Below, piece after piece: positions 16,027-25,607 of a stretch of DNA of 40,000 nucleotides. The position numbers and the translations under genes are program-made. Positions within the stretch are counted from its first letter, which is position 1. Every line of letters starts with the position of its first letter. The notes under the pieces are model-generated. The model ran no database searches and had not been told where the DNA came from. It worked only from the letters and a program-made list of their open reading frames with translations. Origin of the DNA: Desulfobacteraceae bacterium (GTDB lineage Bacteria; Desulfobacterota; DSM-4660; Desulfatiglandales; B25-G16); the NCBI GenBank assembly GCA_030612685.1, contig JAUWNK010000002.1, positions 1-40,000 on the forward strand, written 5' to 3'.

Positions 16027-18086
16027 TGCAAGGACTAACTGTTTATGCACCGTATTTAGGGATTTTTGGTCTGATAATCGCCTATCTAATATTTCTTTAT
16101 GTCAAAAAACAACCTAATGGAAGTGAGCTTATGAAGGATCTGGAGGGTATGATCCATGATGGTGCCATGGCCTTTTTAAGGAAGGAATATTCAGTTTTGG
16201 TGATTTTTATAGCCATCGTTTTTCTTTTGCTTGGGTTTGGTATATCCTGGAGAACGGCTATTGCCTTTGTGACCGGGGCATTCTGTTCTATGTTAGCCGG
16301 ATTTTCCGGTATGAGTGCCGCTACTAAAGGTAATTCTCGAACAGCGGATGCCGCTAATAAATATGGTCAGGCTAAAGCCCTTAACGTATCTTACTTTTCC
16401 GGCTCAGTAATGGGCATTTCTGTCGCCAGTCTCGGTCTCCTTGGGCTTGGTTTCTGGTTCTGGTATTATGGAGGTGACCCGGAAACCGCACAATATATTA
16501 ATGGGTTTGCTATGGGAGCAAGCTCAATTGCCCTATTTGCTAGGGTTGGCGGTGGTGTATTTACAAAGGCTGCGGATGTAGGGGCTGATCTGGTAGGAAA
16601 GGTGGAGGCTGGTATCCCTGAGGATGACCCACGAAATCCCGGAGTTATTGCAGACAATGTGGGAGATAATGTGGGTGATATCGCAGGGATGGGGGCGGAT
16701 ATATTTGAATCCTATGTCGGCTCTGTAATTGCTACCATCGCAATTGCAGCCACATTATCTATTACGCCTGAGTTTCTTGATCAATTTCCTGTCCTGAAAG
16801 GTTTGGACACGGTGGCCATAAAGTTAAAGTATATGGCAATGCCCATCCTTGTTGTTATGGCAGGATTGCTGAGTTCCTTTGTGGGTGTATTCTCTATCAA
16901 GATCTTTCAGGCCGGAAATCCAGCCGCTGCTCTTAGGTCTACAACCTTTGTGGCAGCAGCTATTTTTGTGATCTTGACCGCTATCATTGTAAATTCTATC
17001 GGCATGCCATGGGGAGCATTCTGGGCTATCTTTTCCGGTCTTATCTGCGGTATTGTCATCGGCCTTCTGGCAGAGTACTACACCTCGGGTCCACCCATAA
17101 GACGTATTGCAGGTCAATCGGCCACAGGCCCTGCGACTGTGATCATTGCTGGTTTAGCTGTGGGTATGCAGTCCACATATCTCCCCATACTTGGTATCTG
17201 TGCTGCCACATTTGTTGGATTTAAGGTCGCAGGGATATACGGTATCGGTCTTTCTGCAGTGGGAATGCTGGCAACTGTAGGTGCTACCATGACCGTTGAT
17301 GCGTATGGGCCAATAGCAGACAATGCAGGAGGTATATCAGAGATGTCAGGCCTTGGCCCTGAAACCAGAAAGATCACGGATGGCCTTGATGCTTTAGGTA
17401 ACACCACTGCTGCAATAGGTAAAGGATTTGCCATCGGCTCCGCAGCCCTGACTGCACTGGCCCTCTTCGTTGCCTACACCCAGGCTGCAGGTGTTGAAGT
17501 AGCAAAGCTAAGCATTATGAACCCTTATGTTGTGATAGGGGTGTTTATAGGTGGTATTGTACCTATGCTTTGCGCAGCAATGACCATGACATCAGTAGGT
17601 AAGGCTGCCTTTAGCATTGTAGAAGAAATACGACGCCAATTCAGGGAAATCCCCGGGCTTCTTGAGGGAAAAGAAGGGGTTAAACCAGATCCGGCAACCT
17701 GTGTATCTATTGCAACTGAGGCGGCCCTTAAGATGATGGTGGCGCCAGGTCTGGTTGCTATTCTTACTCCTGTGGCTGTAGGTTTTCTACTGGGGAAGGA
17801 GACCCTGGGCGGAATGCTTCTGGGTGCTACGGTTATGGGCGCATTTCTGGCCCTTTTTATGGCCAATGGAGGCGGGGCCTGGGATAACGCCAAAAAATAC
17901 ATAGAATCAGGTCATTTAGGAGGCAAGGGTAGCGATAACCATAAGGCTGCTGTAGTTGGTGATACAGTAGGTGACCCATTCAAAGACACATCTGGACCGG
18001 CAATGAATATCTTGATCAAATTGATGGCGGTCGTATCCCTTGTGATTGCACCGATACTACCTGTGATTGGTGTATTTTTAAGATAA
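16026..18086 (+). CDS. hppA: Membrane-bound pyrophosphatase, K+-dependent type
   Basis: Integral membrane pump that couples PPi hydrolysis to H+ or Na+ export. 686 residues with about 16 transmembrane helices. The substrate site is complete: [37 protein letters not shown], and near the C-terminus [15 protein letters not shown]. In [10 protein letters not shown] the position that is Lys in K+-independent enzymes is Ala, which predicts K+ dependence. Whether Na+ or H+ is pumped cannot be read with confidence. AGGAGGGAGG precedes the ATG, which overlaps the pth stop. Saving energy from PPi suits an energy-limited anaerobe. Confidence 0.95.
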   Translation: MQGLTVYAPYLGIFGLIIAYLIFLYVKKQPNGSELMKDLEGMIHDGAMAFLRKEYSVLVIFIAIVFLLLGFGISWRTAIAFVTGAFCSMLAGFSGMSAATKGNSRTADAANKYGQAKALNVSYFSGSVMGISVASLGLLGLGFWFWYYGGDPETAQYINGFAMGASSIALFARVGGGVFTKAADVGADLVGKVEAGIPEDDPRNPGVIADNVGDNVGDIAGMGADIFESYVGSVIATIAIAATLSITPEFLDQFPVLKGLDTVAIKLKYMAMPILVVMAGLLSSFVGVFSIKIFQAGNPAAALRSTTFVAAAIFVILTAIIVNSIGMPWGAFWAIFSGLICGIVIGLLAEYYTSGPPIRRIAGQSATGPATVIIAGLAVGMQSTYLPILGICAATFVGFKVAGIYGIGLSAVGMLATVGATMTVDAYGPIADNAGGISEMSGLGPETRKITDGLDALGNTTAAIGKGFAIGSAALTALALFVAYTQAAGVEVAKLSIMNPYVVIGVFIGGIVPMLCAAMTMTSVGKAAFSIVEEIRRQFREIPGLLEGKEGVKPDPATCVSIATEAALKMMVAPGLVAILTPVAVGFLLGKETLGGMLLGATVMGAFLALFMANGGGAWDNAKKYIESGHLGGKGSDNHKAAVVGDTVGDPFKDTSGPAMNILIKLMAVVSLVIAPILPVIGVFLR

Positions 18087-18179
18087 AAACAGGATAAACC
18101 TCAATGAAGCTGCCCCATTTAGAAGATAAAGAGTTTTCACGATTGGATATCTAATTACTTAAGTTAACAGGAGGTAATG

Positions 18180-18683
18180 ATGTTTAAGATAGGGGATTTG
18201 GCAGTATATCCAGCACATGGTGTTGGGATTATTGAGAAGATTGAGAATAGGAAAATTTCAGGTTGTCAGGAAGATTTTTTTGTCATGAGAATACTTGAAA
18301 ACAATATGATTATTATGATCCCATCTTCAAACGCCACAAATGTTGGATTAAGAGAAATAATAAACCAGAACGAGGTATCAAAGGTTTTATCCATACTTAA
18401 AAAGAGGGATATATCTGTGAATGGTAATCAGACCTGGAACCGACGATACAGAGATTACATGGATAAAATTAAAAGTGGCTCTGTTTTTGAAGTTGCAGAA
18501 GTATACCGCGATTTAAGTAAAATAAAGCGGGATAAGGAACTTTCCTTTGGAGAAAGAAAGATGTTGGATACAGCCCGAAGTCTGCTTATAAAGGAGATCT
18601 CCCTTGCTAAGAACATGAAGGAAGAAGATGTTGAAAGAGATATTCAATCAAATCTCTTTGTGCAAACCCAGGATAAAGTGTAG
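18180..18683 (+). CDS. carD: CarD family transcriptional regulator
   Basis: RNA polymerase-binding regulator; family members stabilise open promoter complexes, often at rRNA promoters. The N-terminal CarD/TRCF RNAP-interaction domain is FKIGDLAVYPAHGVGIIEKI to about residue 60. The C-terminal helical domain includes WNRRYRDYMDKIKSG and LSFGERKMLDTARSLL. ATG 18180 is preferred over 18177 because AGGAGG ends 5 bases before it. The protein is 167 residues, the typical size. It lies 90 bases after hppA and may share its transcript; the spacer holds no clear terminator. Confidence 0.92.
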   Translation: MFKIGDLAVYPAHGVGIIEKIENRKISGCQEDFFVMRILENNMIIMIPSSNATNVGLREIINQNEVSKVLSILKKRDISVNGNQTWNRRYRDYMDKIKSGSVFEVAEVYRDLSKIKRDKELSFGERKMLDTARSLLIKEISLAKNMKEEDVERDIQSNLFVQTQDKV

Positions 18684-18706
18684 ACATACGTTAATAGAAA
18701 GTTGTG

Positions 18707-18873
18707 GTAAACTCTGTTAGAAAGTTTAAATGATGTCTTAAAACCCGCTCAAACTTATTGATTTTTTTGTCATAAATGGCTTACCCCGTTAGATAAAATC
18801 AATCAAGTGGGACGAATCCTGGATAATATTTCATATCTAACGGGGCGAGGCTTTTTTCTAACAGGGTAAATAC
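18707..18873. repeat. MITE-like element, family C copy 1, interrupted by a nested inverted repeat
   Basis: Ends GTAAACTCTGTTAG and CTAACAGGGTAAATAC are inverted repeats. The body aligns with the inverse of 19992-20095 (shared AAACTTATTG-TTTTT, CATAAAT, GGCTTT). A 62-bp inverted repeat (18784-18845) splits this copy. The right end lies only one base before the rluD start and supplies its weak AGGG ribosome-binding site. Confidence 0.75.
18784..18845. repeat. Nested 62-bp inverted-repeat element
   Basis: Perfect 12-bp ends, CCCCGTTAGATA and TATCTAACGGGG. It is present in family C copy 1 but absent at the matching place in copy 2, hence an insertion. Similar CCCCGT...ACGGGG/ACTGGGG ends occur in hairpin K1 and at about 22207-22238. 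Confidence 0.7.
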
Positions 18874-18874
18874 C

Positions 18875-19843
18875 ATGGAGAAGACTTTCATCTTTCATAA
18901 ATTATCAGCAGATATAGATGTTAGGCTTGACAAATTTCTTTCTGATCATAAAGACCTGGATTTATCCAGGGCCAAGATTCAAAACCTAATTAAGACTGGT
19001 GCCATAACAGTTAATGGTGAGGGGAAAAAGCCTGGTTATCAGCTAAAACCTGGCGATAGGATAAAGATTTCATTTCTTTCCCTATCATCCCCTTTAGAGG
19101 CATCTTGCGATATAGAGTTTGATCTTCTTTACGAAGATGACTCGATTTTGGTAGTCAACAAACCTCCAGGCCTTGTAGTTCACCCTTCTGCTGGCCATTA
19201 TACAGGGACCTTGGTCCATGGCCTTCTCTATAAATGCACAAATCTCTCTTCTTTTAGTGGTCCGACAAGGCCTGGGATTGTTCATAGGCTTGATAAAAAT
19301 ACCTCAGGTGTGATGGTAGTGGCTAAAAGTGACCAGGCCCACAATTTCCTCACCCAACAATTCAAAAGAAGAGAGGTAAAAAAAAGATATCTGGCCATTG
19401 TCCATGGCAATGTAGAAAAAGAAAAGGGGATAGTAGACTTACCTATCAGTAGACACCCTGTAAAAAGAAAAGAGATGAGAGTCTCCCTTTTAAAGGGTAG
19501 GATGGCCATGACTGAGTGGGAGGTCATATCTATGTTTTCTCTTGGTTTTTCCCTCTTGAGAATAAGCCCCTATACTGGTAGAACTCACCAGATAAGAGTT
19601 CATCTGTCTTATATGGGTTATCCAGTAGTAGGTGATATTCTGTATGGATATGGAAAAAGATGGTGGAAGCAACAATCTTTGATAATCAAAGAGGCCCTTA
19701 TTTTAGTAAAAAGGCAGATGCTCCATGCCGAATTATTGGGATTTGTTCATCCTGATTCATTGAGATATGTAGAATTTAAGGCTCTTCCCCCGATGGATAT
19801 GGTTCGTCTGCTAAAATGGTTAAATGAGAATCAAGAATCATAA
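18875..19843 (+). CDS. rluD: 23S rRNA pseudouridine synthase, RluD/RluA family
   Basis: Modifies uridines in 23S rRNA (RluD acts at the helix 69 positions in E. coli). 322 residues: an N-terminal S4 RNA-binding domain (about 15-75: VRLDKFLSDH, SRAKIQNLIKTGAITVNG) and the RluA catalytic domain with RPGIVHRLDKNTSGVMVVAK, whose Asp is the nucleophile. YTGRTHQIRVHLSYMGYPVVGD is the second family motif. Which RluA-family target it has is inferred from the S4 domain. A repeat element ends one base before its ATG. Confidence 0.9.
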   Translation: MEKTFIFHKLSADIDVRLDKFLSDHKDLDLSRAKIQNLIKTGAITVNGEGKKPGYQLKPGDRIKISFLSLSSPLEASCDIEFDLLYEDDSILVVNKPPGLVVHPSAGHYTGTLVHGLLYKCTNLSSFSGPTRPGIVHRLDKNTSGVMVVAKSDQAHNFLTQQFKRREVKKRYLAIVHGNVEKEKGIVDLPISRHPVKRKEMRVSLLKGRMAMTEWEVISMFSLGFSLLRISPYTGRTHQIRVHLSYMGYPVVGDILYGYGKRWWKQQSLIIKEALILVKRQMLHAELLGFVHPDSLRYVEFKALPPMDMVRLLKWLNENQES

Positions 19844-19867
19844 ATGTTAAATAACATGTAAAATCCC

Positions 19868-19896
19868 TTGACATAAGGGTATTAGAGCTATATTAT
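19868..19896 (+). promoter_or_regulatory. Sigma70-type promoter upstream of rho
   Basis: A perfect -35 TTGACA (19868-19873), a 17-base spacer, and -10 TATTAT (19891-19896). This is the best promoter match I saw in the window. Transcription would start near 19903, giving a leader of about 458 nt before the rho start codon. Confidence 0.65.
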
Positions 19897-19902
19897 ATTT
19901 TT

Positions 19903-20360
19903 TAAATATTTAATACATCCACGAGAAATACACTCCTCGCTAAATTAGGTTATTAAATTTTTCATCCTTGAAGGTCTACTTAATAATCGGCGTTTACCCT
20001 GTCAGAAAGAAAGCCTTGCAATTTATGGCGAGATGAAAAACCAATAAGTTTAGGCATGGGCTAAAGCTTCATTTGAAGACTCTAACAGGGTTTACTCATA
20101 ATTTTCAGAAATAACAAAACTTGAATGAACTCTACTCGCCCTGAAGGGCGAGGTATCACGTCGGCTTCGCTACGCCGATTCAAAGGTAAAAATTTTTATG
20201 GCATTCATCCCCGTCCTAAAGAACAAGGTATTCTGTTGTTCTTTTATAAAGTACCTCAATTGAGGTTATAAAATATATCCCTCTTTTTTTGCCAACGGGG
20301 CGAGAAAAGAGACAAAAGAAAGATGTGAATATATGCATATCTATAGAGGTATAGTAAGAG
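19903..20360 (+). promoter_or_regulatory. Long structured 5' leader of rho
   Basis: The leader contains family C copy 2 (19992-20095), hairpin TCGCCCTGAAGGGCGA (20136-20151), hairpin TCGGC..GCCGA (20161-20178), a 9-bp perfect stem AAAGAACAA/TTGTTCTTT (20218-20244) followed by T-A-rich sequence, and the palindrome ACCTCAATTGAGGT (20253-20266). rho is autoregulated by premature termination in its leader in E. coli; a similar role here is inference. No leader gene is evident. Confidence 0.45.
19992..20095 (-). repeat. MITE-like element, family C copy 2
   Basis: A 104-bp element with ends GTTTACCCTGTCAGA and TCTAACAGGGTTTAC. Its inverse aligns with the copy at 18707-18873 without the 62-bp nested insert. 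It lies in the rho leader, so it would be transcribed. Confidence 0.75.
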
Positions 20361-21608
20361 ATGAACTTAGTTGAGCTTAAAAGTAAAAACATAAGTGAAT
20401 TGATAGACGTGGCCAAGACATTCAAAATTGATGGTGCCACTGTTATGCGAAAGCAGGATCTCATTTTTTCTATTTTGCAGGCCCGGACAGAACAAAATGG
20501 TGTCATTTATGGAGAAGGGGTGTTGGAGATCCTCCCAGATGGCTTTGGTTTTCTCAGATCACCTGATTCTAACTATCTTCCCGGGCCAGATGATATGTAC
20601 GTCTCACCGTCCCAGATCAGACGATTTACCTTAAAGACCGGGGATACTGTTTCAGGACAGATAAGACCGCCCAAGGATGGTGAAAGATACTTTGCCTTAC
20701 TAAAGGTAGAGCATATCAACTATGAAGATCCAGAAGTAGCTGCAGATAAGATACTTTTTGATAATATGACCCCTCTTTACCCAACAGAGCGAATAAAATT
20801 AGAAACAGACCCTGATAATCTTTCAACCAGGATTATGGATCTAATGACCCCATTAGGGAAAGGACAAAGAGGATTGATTGTCTCTCCACCTAGAACAGGA
20901 AAGACAATGCTTCTTAAAGACATTGCAAATGCAGTAACCAGAAACCATAGGGATATACATAAAATAGTCCTTTTAATCGATGAGAGGCCTGAAGAAGTTA
21001 CTGATATGGCCCGCTCTGTGGAGGCTGAAGTTATTAGCTCAACCTTTGATGAACCTCCTCAACGTCATGTACAGGTAGCTGAGATGGTTTTAGAAAAGGC
21101 CAAGAGATTGGTTGAGCATAAAAAGGATGTTCTTATCCTCTTAGACAGTATTACTCGTCTGGCCAGGGCATATAACACAGTAGTTCCACCCAGTGGCAAA
21201 ATTTTATCTGGAGGCGTTGATTCAAATGCCCTTCATAGGCCGAAGAGATTTTTTGGGGCCGCAAGGAACCTTGAAGAGGGAGGAAGCTTAACAATAATTG
21301 CCACTGCCCTGATTGATACGGGAAGCAGAATGGATGAGGTGATCTTTGAAGAGTTCAAAGGTACTGGTAACATGGAAGTAAATCTCGACAGAAAACTTAG
21401 TGACAGGCGAATATTTCCCGCCGTTGACATCAATCGCTCAGGAACAAGGAAGGAGGAGCTTTTGATTGAGGAAGAAGACCTTAATCGCATCTGGATCCTG
21501 CGTAAACTCCTTGCCCCTCTTACGCCGGTTGATAGTATGGAATTCCTATCGGAAAAATTAAAAGGGACAAAGAACAATAAAGAGTTCTTGGCATCAATGA
21601 ATCAATAA
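20361..21608 (+). CDS. rho: Transcription termination factor Rho
   Basis: Hexameric RNA helicase that ends transcription at Rho-dependent sites; 415 residues, standard length without large insertions. The N-terminal Rho_N helix bundle ([19 protein letters not shown]) is followed by an S1/CSD RNA-binding domain ([18 protein letters not shown]). The ATPase follows with Walker [13 protein letters not shown], Walker [15 protein letters not shown], and the Q and R loops ([39 protein letters not shown]). These residues suggest a bicyclomycin-sensitive enzyme. Start at ATG 20361 is preceded by a weak TAAGAG. The long leader suggests attenuation. Confidence 0.96.
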   Translation: MNLVELKSKNISELIDVAKTFKIDGATVMRKQDLIFSILQARTEQNGVIYGEGVLEILPDGFGFLRSPDSNYLPGPDDMYVSPSQIRRFTLKTGDTVSGQIRPPKDGERYFALLKVEHINYEDPEVAADKILFDNMTPLYPTERIKLETDPDNLSTRIMDLMTPLGKGQRGLIVSPPRTGKTMLLKDIANAVTRNHRDIHKIVLLIDERPEEVTDMARSVEAEVISSTFDEPPQRHVQVAEMVLEKAKRLVEHKKDVLILLDSITRLARAYNTVVPPSGKILSGGVDSNALHRPKRFFGAARNLEEGGSLTIIATALIDTGSRMDEVIFEEFKGTGNMEVNLDRKLSDRRIFPAVDINRSGTRKEELLIEEEDLNRIWILRKLLAPLTPVDSMEFLSEKLKGTKNNKEFLASMNQ

Positions 21609-21642
21609 TTTGGGTTTATTGGGTTTGCTGCCTGAAATTTAG

Positions 21643-21681
21643 GCCTGCCCGCAACGCTCTCGCTTGCGAGGCGGGCGGGCA
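21643..21681. repeat. REP-like GC-rich palindrome, copy 4
   Basis: GGCCTGCCCGC pairs with GCGGGCGGGC around an internal GCTCTCGCTTGCGA hairpin. It sits between TTTAGG and ACTTTAG, words that are contiguous in the TTTAGGCACTT repeats elsewhere, so it seems to have been inserted into one. Confidence 0.7.
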
Positions 21682-21738
21682 CTTTAGCTCACTTTAGGCA
21701 CTTATATTTTTAATCTTTAATAAATGGAGACCTGGAGT

Positions 21739-21972
21739 ATGAAAAAAGATATTCACCCACCCTTTCAAAAGACAATTGTTCATTGTGCCTGCGGCAACGA
21801 ATTTGAAACCTTTTCTACTGTTAAAGGGATTAAAGTCGAGATATGTTCTCAATGTCATCCTCTCTTTACAGGGCAACAAAAAATCGTCGACTCCAGGGGA
21901 CGTGTTGAGAGGTTCAGACGTAAGTATGAGAAGATCGGGGAAAATAGTAAAAACAATAAAAAGAAAAAATAA
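21739..21972 (+). CDS. rpmE: 50S ribosomal protein L31
   Basis: Large-subunit ribosomal protein, 77 residues from ATG 21739, which gives the usual MKKDIHP opening. GGAG sites lie both 9 bases and 1 base upstream; the in-frame ATG at 21724 would add five atypical residues. It is the zinc (C+) form: CACGNEF and [13 protein letters not shown] supply C-x-C and C-x2-C. The tail is Lys/Asn-rich. It lies 130 bases after rho, the common rho-rpmE-prfA-prmC arrangement. Confidence 0.93.
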   Translation: MKKDIHPPFQKTIVHCACGNEFETFSTVKGIKVEICSQCHPLFTGQQKIVDSRGRVERFRRKYEKIGENSKNNKKKK

Positions 21973-22002
21973 GTGAATAGGAACTTAGGGGCTTCGCCCC
22001 AA

Positions 22003-22095
22003 TTGGAATATTGGAATACTGGGTTCAGGGGAAGAAAAAAAATTAAATATGATTTTTTCAGATTTTACAACCCACTATTCCATTTTTCCACCATT
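22003..22095. repeat. Inverted-repeat element, family F copy 2
   Basis: Begins TTGGAATATTGGAATACTGG and ends ATTCCATTTTTCCACCATTC, with the same order of landmarks as 10087-10208. It abuts a family E element with no gap. Confidence 0.6.
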
Positions 22096-22192
22096 CCCTG
22101 GCCCAGACCTTGTTTGCAATGCTTGAGCAAGGCTACCGCTTATTAAATATTACGGCTTCAACATTATGTTCCAGGCAAGTCGCGCCAGGGCG
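22096..22192 (-). repeat. Inverted-repeat element, family E copy 2
   Basis: The inverse complement of 22096-22192 aligns end to end with 3937-4037: CGCCCTGGCGCGACTTG at one end, AGGTCTGGGCCAGGG at the other, and TTGCAA in the interior. Confidence 0.7.
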
Positions 22193-22316
22193 CGCCATTA
22201 TTTTTACCCCGTGAAACTTTTTTCTATTTCACTGGGGCCATGTGGCCAGCATAAATCAGATGATGGTAATAATACTGTAAGTTCAATAAATTGTAGGAAT
22301 TCCGAGATACATAATT

Positions 22317-23396
22317 ATGTTCTCCCAAATTGAAGAGGTAGAAAGACGGCTTGATACTTTGGAATACGAACTGAGTAGACCGGAGGTTATTCAGCAACAA
22401 AGCCTCTATCAGAAATATCTAAAAGAACATTTTAGTCTTCAACCTATTGTGGATGCCTTCCGCAAGTACAGGTTAACAAAAGAGAAGATTAAAGATACCC
22501 GAAGCCTTCTCAATGATTCTGACAGGGAGATAAGGGAGCTTGCTCAGATAGAGATAAGCAAATTAAAGGATGAGTTAGAGAAACTGGAAACTGAAATGGG
22601 GCTTTTGCTGCTTCCCAAAGATCCAAAGGATGAAAAAAATGTCATTCTTGAAATAAGGGCAGGCACCGGTGGGGAAGAGGCAGCCCTATTCGTCGCAGAT
22701 CTTTTTAGGATGTATGGCCACTATATAGAAAAAAAGGGCTGGAAAATGGATATCTTGAGCCAAAATGCTACAGGTCTGGGTGGTTTTAAGGAAATCATTG
22801 CCTTAATAGAGGGGGAAAGGGTATATAGCCAACTAAAGTATGAGGGTGGAGTTCACAGAGTACAGAGGGTACCCGAGACTGAGACCCAGGGCCGGATACA
22901 TACCTCTGCTGTGACAGTAGCAATACTGCCTGAGGCAGAAGACGTGGATGTGTCAATTGATCCGGCTGATCTGAGGGTGGATGTGTATAGATCCTCAGGT
23001 CCCGGAGGCCAGAGTGTTAACACTACAGATTCAGCTGTAAGGATCACACATATTCCTTCTGGATTGGTAGTTTCTTGCCAGGATGAAAAGTCACAGCACA
23101 AGAACAAGGCGAAAGCCATGAAGGTTCTCCGGTCTCGCTTGCTGGACATGCAACAGGCAGAACAGCAATCAAGAATTTCTCAGGAGCGGAAGAATATGGT
23201 GGGCTCGGGTGATAGAAGTGAGCGGATCAGAACTTATAATTTCCCCCAGGGAAGGGTGACCGACCATAGAATCGGGTTGACAATCTATAGACTTGAGGAG
23301 GCCCTGCAAGGTGAACTTGATTTAATCTTGCATCCGCTCTTAGCTCATTTTAAGGTAGAGTCCGAGAAGCTCCAAGCAACAACCCAATTGTCATGA
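22317..23396 (+). CDS. prfA: Peptide chain release factor 1
   Basis: Recognises UAA and UAG stop codons and triggers peptide release. 359 residues; an N-terminal helical domain, then the codon-recognition region, and the catalytic GGQ in [18 protein letters not shown] near residue 232. The stop-codon recognition tripeptide lies in [14 protein letters not shown] (release factor 1 wording, with P-x-T-type loop upstream). No strong ribosome-binding site precedes ATG 22317. It overlaps prmC by 4 bases; PrmC methylates the GGQ glutamine, so the two are functionally linked. Confidence 0.96.
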   Translation: MFSQIEEVERRLDTLEYELSRPEVIQQQSLYQKYLKEHFSLQPIVDAFRKYRLTKEKIKDTRSLLNDSDREIRELAQIEISKLKDELEKLETEMGLLLLPKDPKDEKNVILEIRAGTGGEEAALFVADLFRMYGHYIEKKGWKMDILSQNATGLGGFKEIIALIEGERVYSQLKYEGGVHRVQRVPETETQGRIHTSAVTVAILPEAEDVDVSIDPADLRVDVYRSSGPGGQSVNTTDSAVRITHIPSGLVVSCQDEKSQHKNKAKAMKVLRSRLLDMQQAEQQSRISQERKNMVGSGDRSERIRTYNFPQGRVTDHRIGLTIYRLEEALQGELDLILHPLLAHFKVESEKLQATTQLS

Positions 23397-24283
23397 CTTA
23401 CAAAAGATGGACTATCCAGGAAATCTTAGATGTAACCACCCAATTTTTAAGAGATAAAGGAATAGAGAGTCCCCGCCTTTGTGCCGAGGTATTGCTGGCC
23501 TACCAACTAAAGAAAAGTAGAGTTGAACTTTACCTTAAATTCGATCAGCCATTAAGCAGCTTAGAGATAGCTGGTTATCGGTCACTTATCAAGAGACGCC
23601 TAAAGAGAGAACCTGTTCAATACATTACTGGGCATCAGGAGTTTTGGTCCCTTGACTTTTTAGTTAGTCCGGCGGTTTTGATTCCAAGACCAGAGACAGA
23701 GGTTCTCGTTGAAGAGGCAATTAAGATCAAGAAAAGCAATCTGTTATCAGACAGTAGCCACCCAAAAATATTAGATTTAGGTACCGGATCTGGTGCGATA
23801 GCCATAACACTAGCAAAAGAAATTGAAAGCGCTACCATTTGGGCAAGTGACATTTCTTTTGATGCCCTAACTGTAGCCAGAGATAACGCAAAGCACCATA
23901 ACCTTAATAGTAGAATAAAATTCTACCAAGGTGATCTCTGGCAACCTTTTTCAAACTCTTCTATTACCTTTGATATGATCATATCTAATCCTCCTTATAT
24001 TCCTACTACGGCATTTCAAACACTGCCCCCAGAGGTACGTCATTTTGAGCCTCGAATTGCCCTTGATGGGCATGAAAATGGTATGCACTTTATTAAAAGA
24101 ATAATTGAAGAAAGTGGAACCTATCTAAAACCTGGTGGATGGCTCCTGATAGAAATGGATCCAGATCAGACGGAAAGGGCATTATATCTTTTAGATTCAA
24201 CACAATCCTTTAGCTACAAAGAACGCTTCATGGATTACCAAAAAAAATACCGACTGGTAAAGGCTCAAAAGAGTAATGGATAA
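23393..24283 (+). CDS. prmC: Release factor glutamine methyltransferase
   Basis: Methylates the glutamine of the GGQ motif in release factors, using S-adenosylmethionine. 296 residues: an N-terminal helical substrate-binding domain (to about residue 90) and a Rossmann methyltransferase domain with [18 protein letters not shown] (SAM binding) and the N5-glutamine motif IISNPPYIP near residue 200. Its start overlaps the prfA stop (ATGA), and its end overlaps murA by 8 bases. Confidence 0.95.
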   Translation: MTYKRWTIQEILDVTTQFLRDKGIESPRLCAEVLLAYQLKKSRVELYLKFDQPLSSLEIAGYRSLIKRRLKREPVQYITGHQEFWSLDFLVSPAVLIPRPETEVLVEEAIKIKKSNLLSDSSHPKILDLGTGSGAIAITLAKEIESATIWASDISFDALTVARDNAKHHNLNSRIKFYQGDLWQPFSNSSITFDMIISNPPYIPTTAFQTLPPEVRHFEPRIALDGHENGMHFIKRIIEESGTYLKPGGWLLIEMDPDQTERALYLLDSTQSFSYKERFMDYQKKYRLVKAQKSNG

Positions 24284-25529
24284 AATCGTTATTGAGGGAG
24301 GAACTCCACTTAAAGGTGAGGTAATAATTAGCGGATCCAAGAATGCCGCTTTACCAATACTGTCAGCTTGTCTCCTGACAGATGGTTGGCATACATTAGA
24401 TAATATCCCAAAATTAAAAGATATCTGGACTATAAAAGAGATTTTGTCAAACCTCGGGGTTGTCTTGGAGGAAAATGGTCAAGCCCTCAGAGTAAACTCA
24501 GATAACCTTAATAATTATATTGCCCCATACAACTTAGTTAAGACCATGCGGGCCTCTATACTCGTTTTAGGTCCCCTTTTGTCCAGATTTGGAAAGGTGA
24601 AAATTTCCCTTCCTGGAGGTTGTGCCATAGGTGCTCGGCCGATCGATTTACATCTAAAAGGCCTATCTGCAATGGGAGCGGACGTACATTTGGAATATGG
24701 ATATGTAGTTGCCAGCGCTGATAAGCTTCGAGGAGCTAACATATTTTTTGAGATATCTACAGTTAATGGAACTGAAAACCTGATGATGGCTGCTGTTAAA
24801 GCGGATGGCATTACCACCTTAAACAATGCTGCTAAAGAGCCTGAGGTTGTTGATCTGGCAAATATGCTGAACCTAATGGGAGCAAGAATAAAAGGGGCAG
24901 GTACCGATACCATAACCATTACCGGGGTAAAGGAATTACATCCTGTTAGGTACACTATTATACCTGACCGGATTGAGGCTGGAACATTTTTAATCGCTGC
25001 AGGTATAACAAAGGGGAAGATAAAGATAAAGGGGTGTAATTTAGATCATATAGAAACAATAATAGAAAAGCTTCTTGATATTGGCATGGAAATAGAAAAA
25101 CAAGGAGAAGATCTTGTTGCTATAGGCCATGATAAAATTAAAAGTACGGATATAAAAACCATGCCATTTCCTGGTTTTCCTACAGATATGCAGGCACAAT
25201 TTATGGCACTAATGTGCATTGCTGATGGATGGAGTATGATTAGGGAGACGATATTTGAAAACAGATTCATGCACGTCAGTGAATTAAGAAGGATGGGGGC
25301 AGATATTGAGATCAATGGAGCCCAAGCCCTGGTTCGGGGCAAGAGGAATTTATCCGGAGCCCAGGTCATGGCTACTGATTTGAGGGCAAGTGCCTCTCTT
25401 GTTCTCGCTGCTCTGGCAGCAAAAGGACGGACAGAGATCTCAAGGGTATATCATCTTGATAGGGGTTATCAAGACCTCGATAAGAAGTTATCCCTTCTTG
25501 GATCCAAGATTTGGCGTGAAAAGTACTGA
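24276..25529 (+). CDS. murA: UDP-N-acetylglucosamine 1-carboxyvinyltransferase (MurA)
   Basis: First committed step of peptidoglycan synthesis: transfers enolpyruvate from PEP to UDP-GlcNAc. 417 residues, the standard length. The catalytic loop [11 protein letters not shown] has Cys near residue 116, so fosfomycin sensitivity is predicted. Other MurA landmarks are [22 protein letters not shown] and [12 protein letters not shown]. It overlaps prmC by 8 bases, a frequent prfA-prmC-murA unit. Confidence 0.95.
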   Translation: MDKIVIEGGTPLKGEVIISGSKNAALPILSACLLTDGWHTLDNIPKLKDIWTIKEILSNLGVVLEENGQALRVNSDNLNNYIAPYNLVKTMRASILVLGPLLSRFGKVKISLPGGCAIGARPIDLHLKGLSAMGADVHLEYGYVVASADKLRGANIFFEISTVNGTENLMMAAVKADGITTLNNAAKEPEVVDLANMLNLMGARIKGAGTDTITITGVKELHPVRYTIIPDRIEAGTFLIAAGITKGKIKIKGCNLDHIETIIEKLLDIGMEIEKQGEDLVAIGHDKIKSTDIKTMPFPGFPTDMQAQFMALMCIADGWSMIRETIFENRFMHVSELRRMGADIEINGAQALVRGKRNLSGAQVMATDLRASASLVLAALAAKGRTEISRVYHLDRGYQDLDKKLSLLGSKIWREKY

Positions 25530-25572
25530 CAATTGACGATTTTCAATATTCAATTGTCAATTATCAATTGTC
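25528..25572. repeat. Short inverted repeat GACAATTGA/TCAATTGTC
   Basis: GACAATTGA (25528-25536) overlaps the murA stop, and TCAATTGTC (25564-25572) is its exact inverse; a TCAATTGTCAATTA unit lies inside. It fills the murA-comEC gap. Confidence 0.55.
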
Positions 25573-25607
25573 TGAGCAATGTCAACTAAAAAAAGCAACC
25601 CTGAACG

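Larger units (their letters stand above)
21973..22316. other. 344-bp spacer rpmE-prfA, repeats only
   Basis: No gene seen. It holds a small hairpin GGGGC-TTC-GCCCC (21988-22000) just after rpmE, family F copy 2 (22003-22095), family E copy 2 (22096-22192), and an inverted pair CCCCGTGAAA/TTTCACTGGGG (about 22207-22238). No clear promoter. Confidence 0.6.

Noticed and set aside
22207-22238. CCCCGTGAAA/TTTCACTGGGG stem as a rho-independent terminator for rpmE
   Set aside because: It lies 235 bases after rpmE and has no T run following the stem. It resembles the ends of the nested 62-bp element and is better seen as a repeat.
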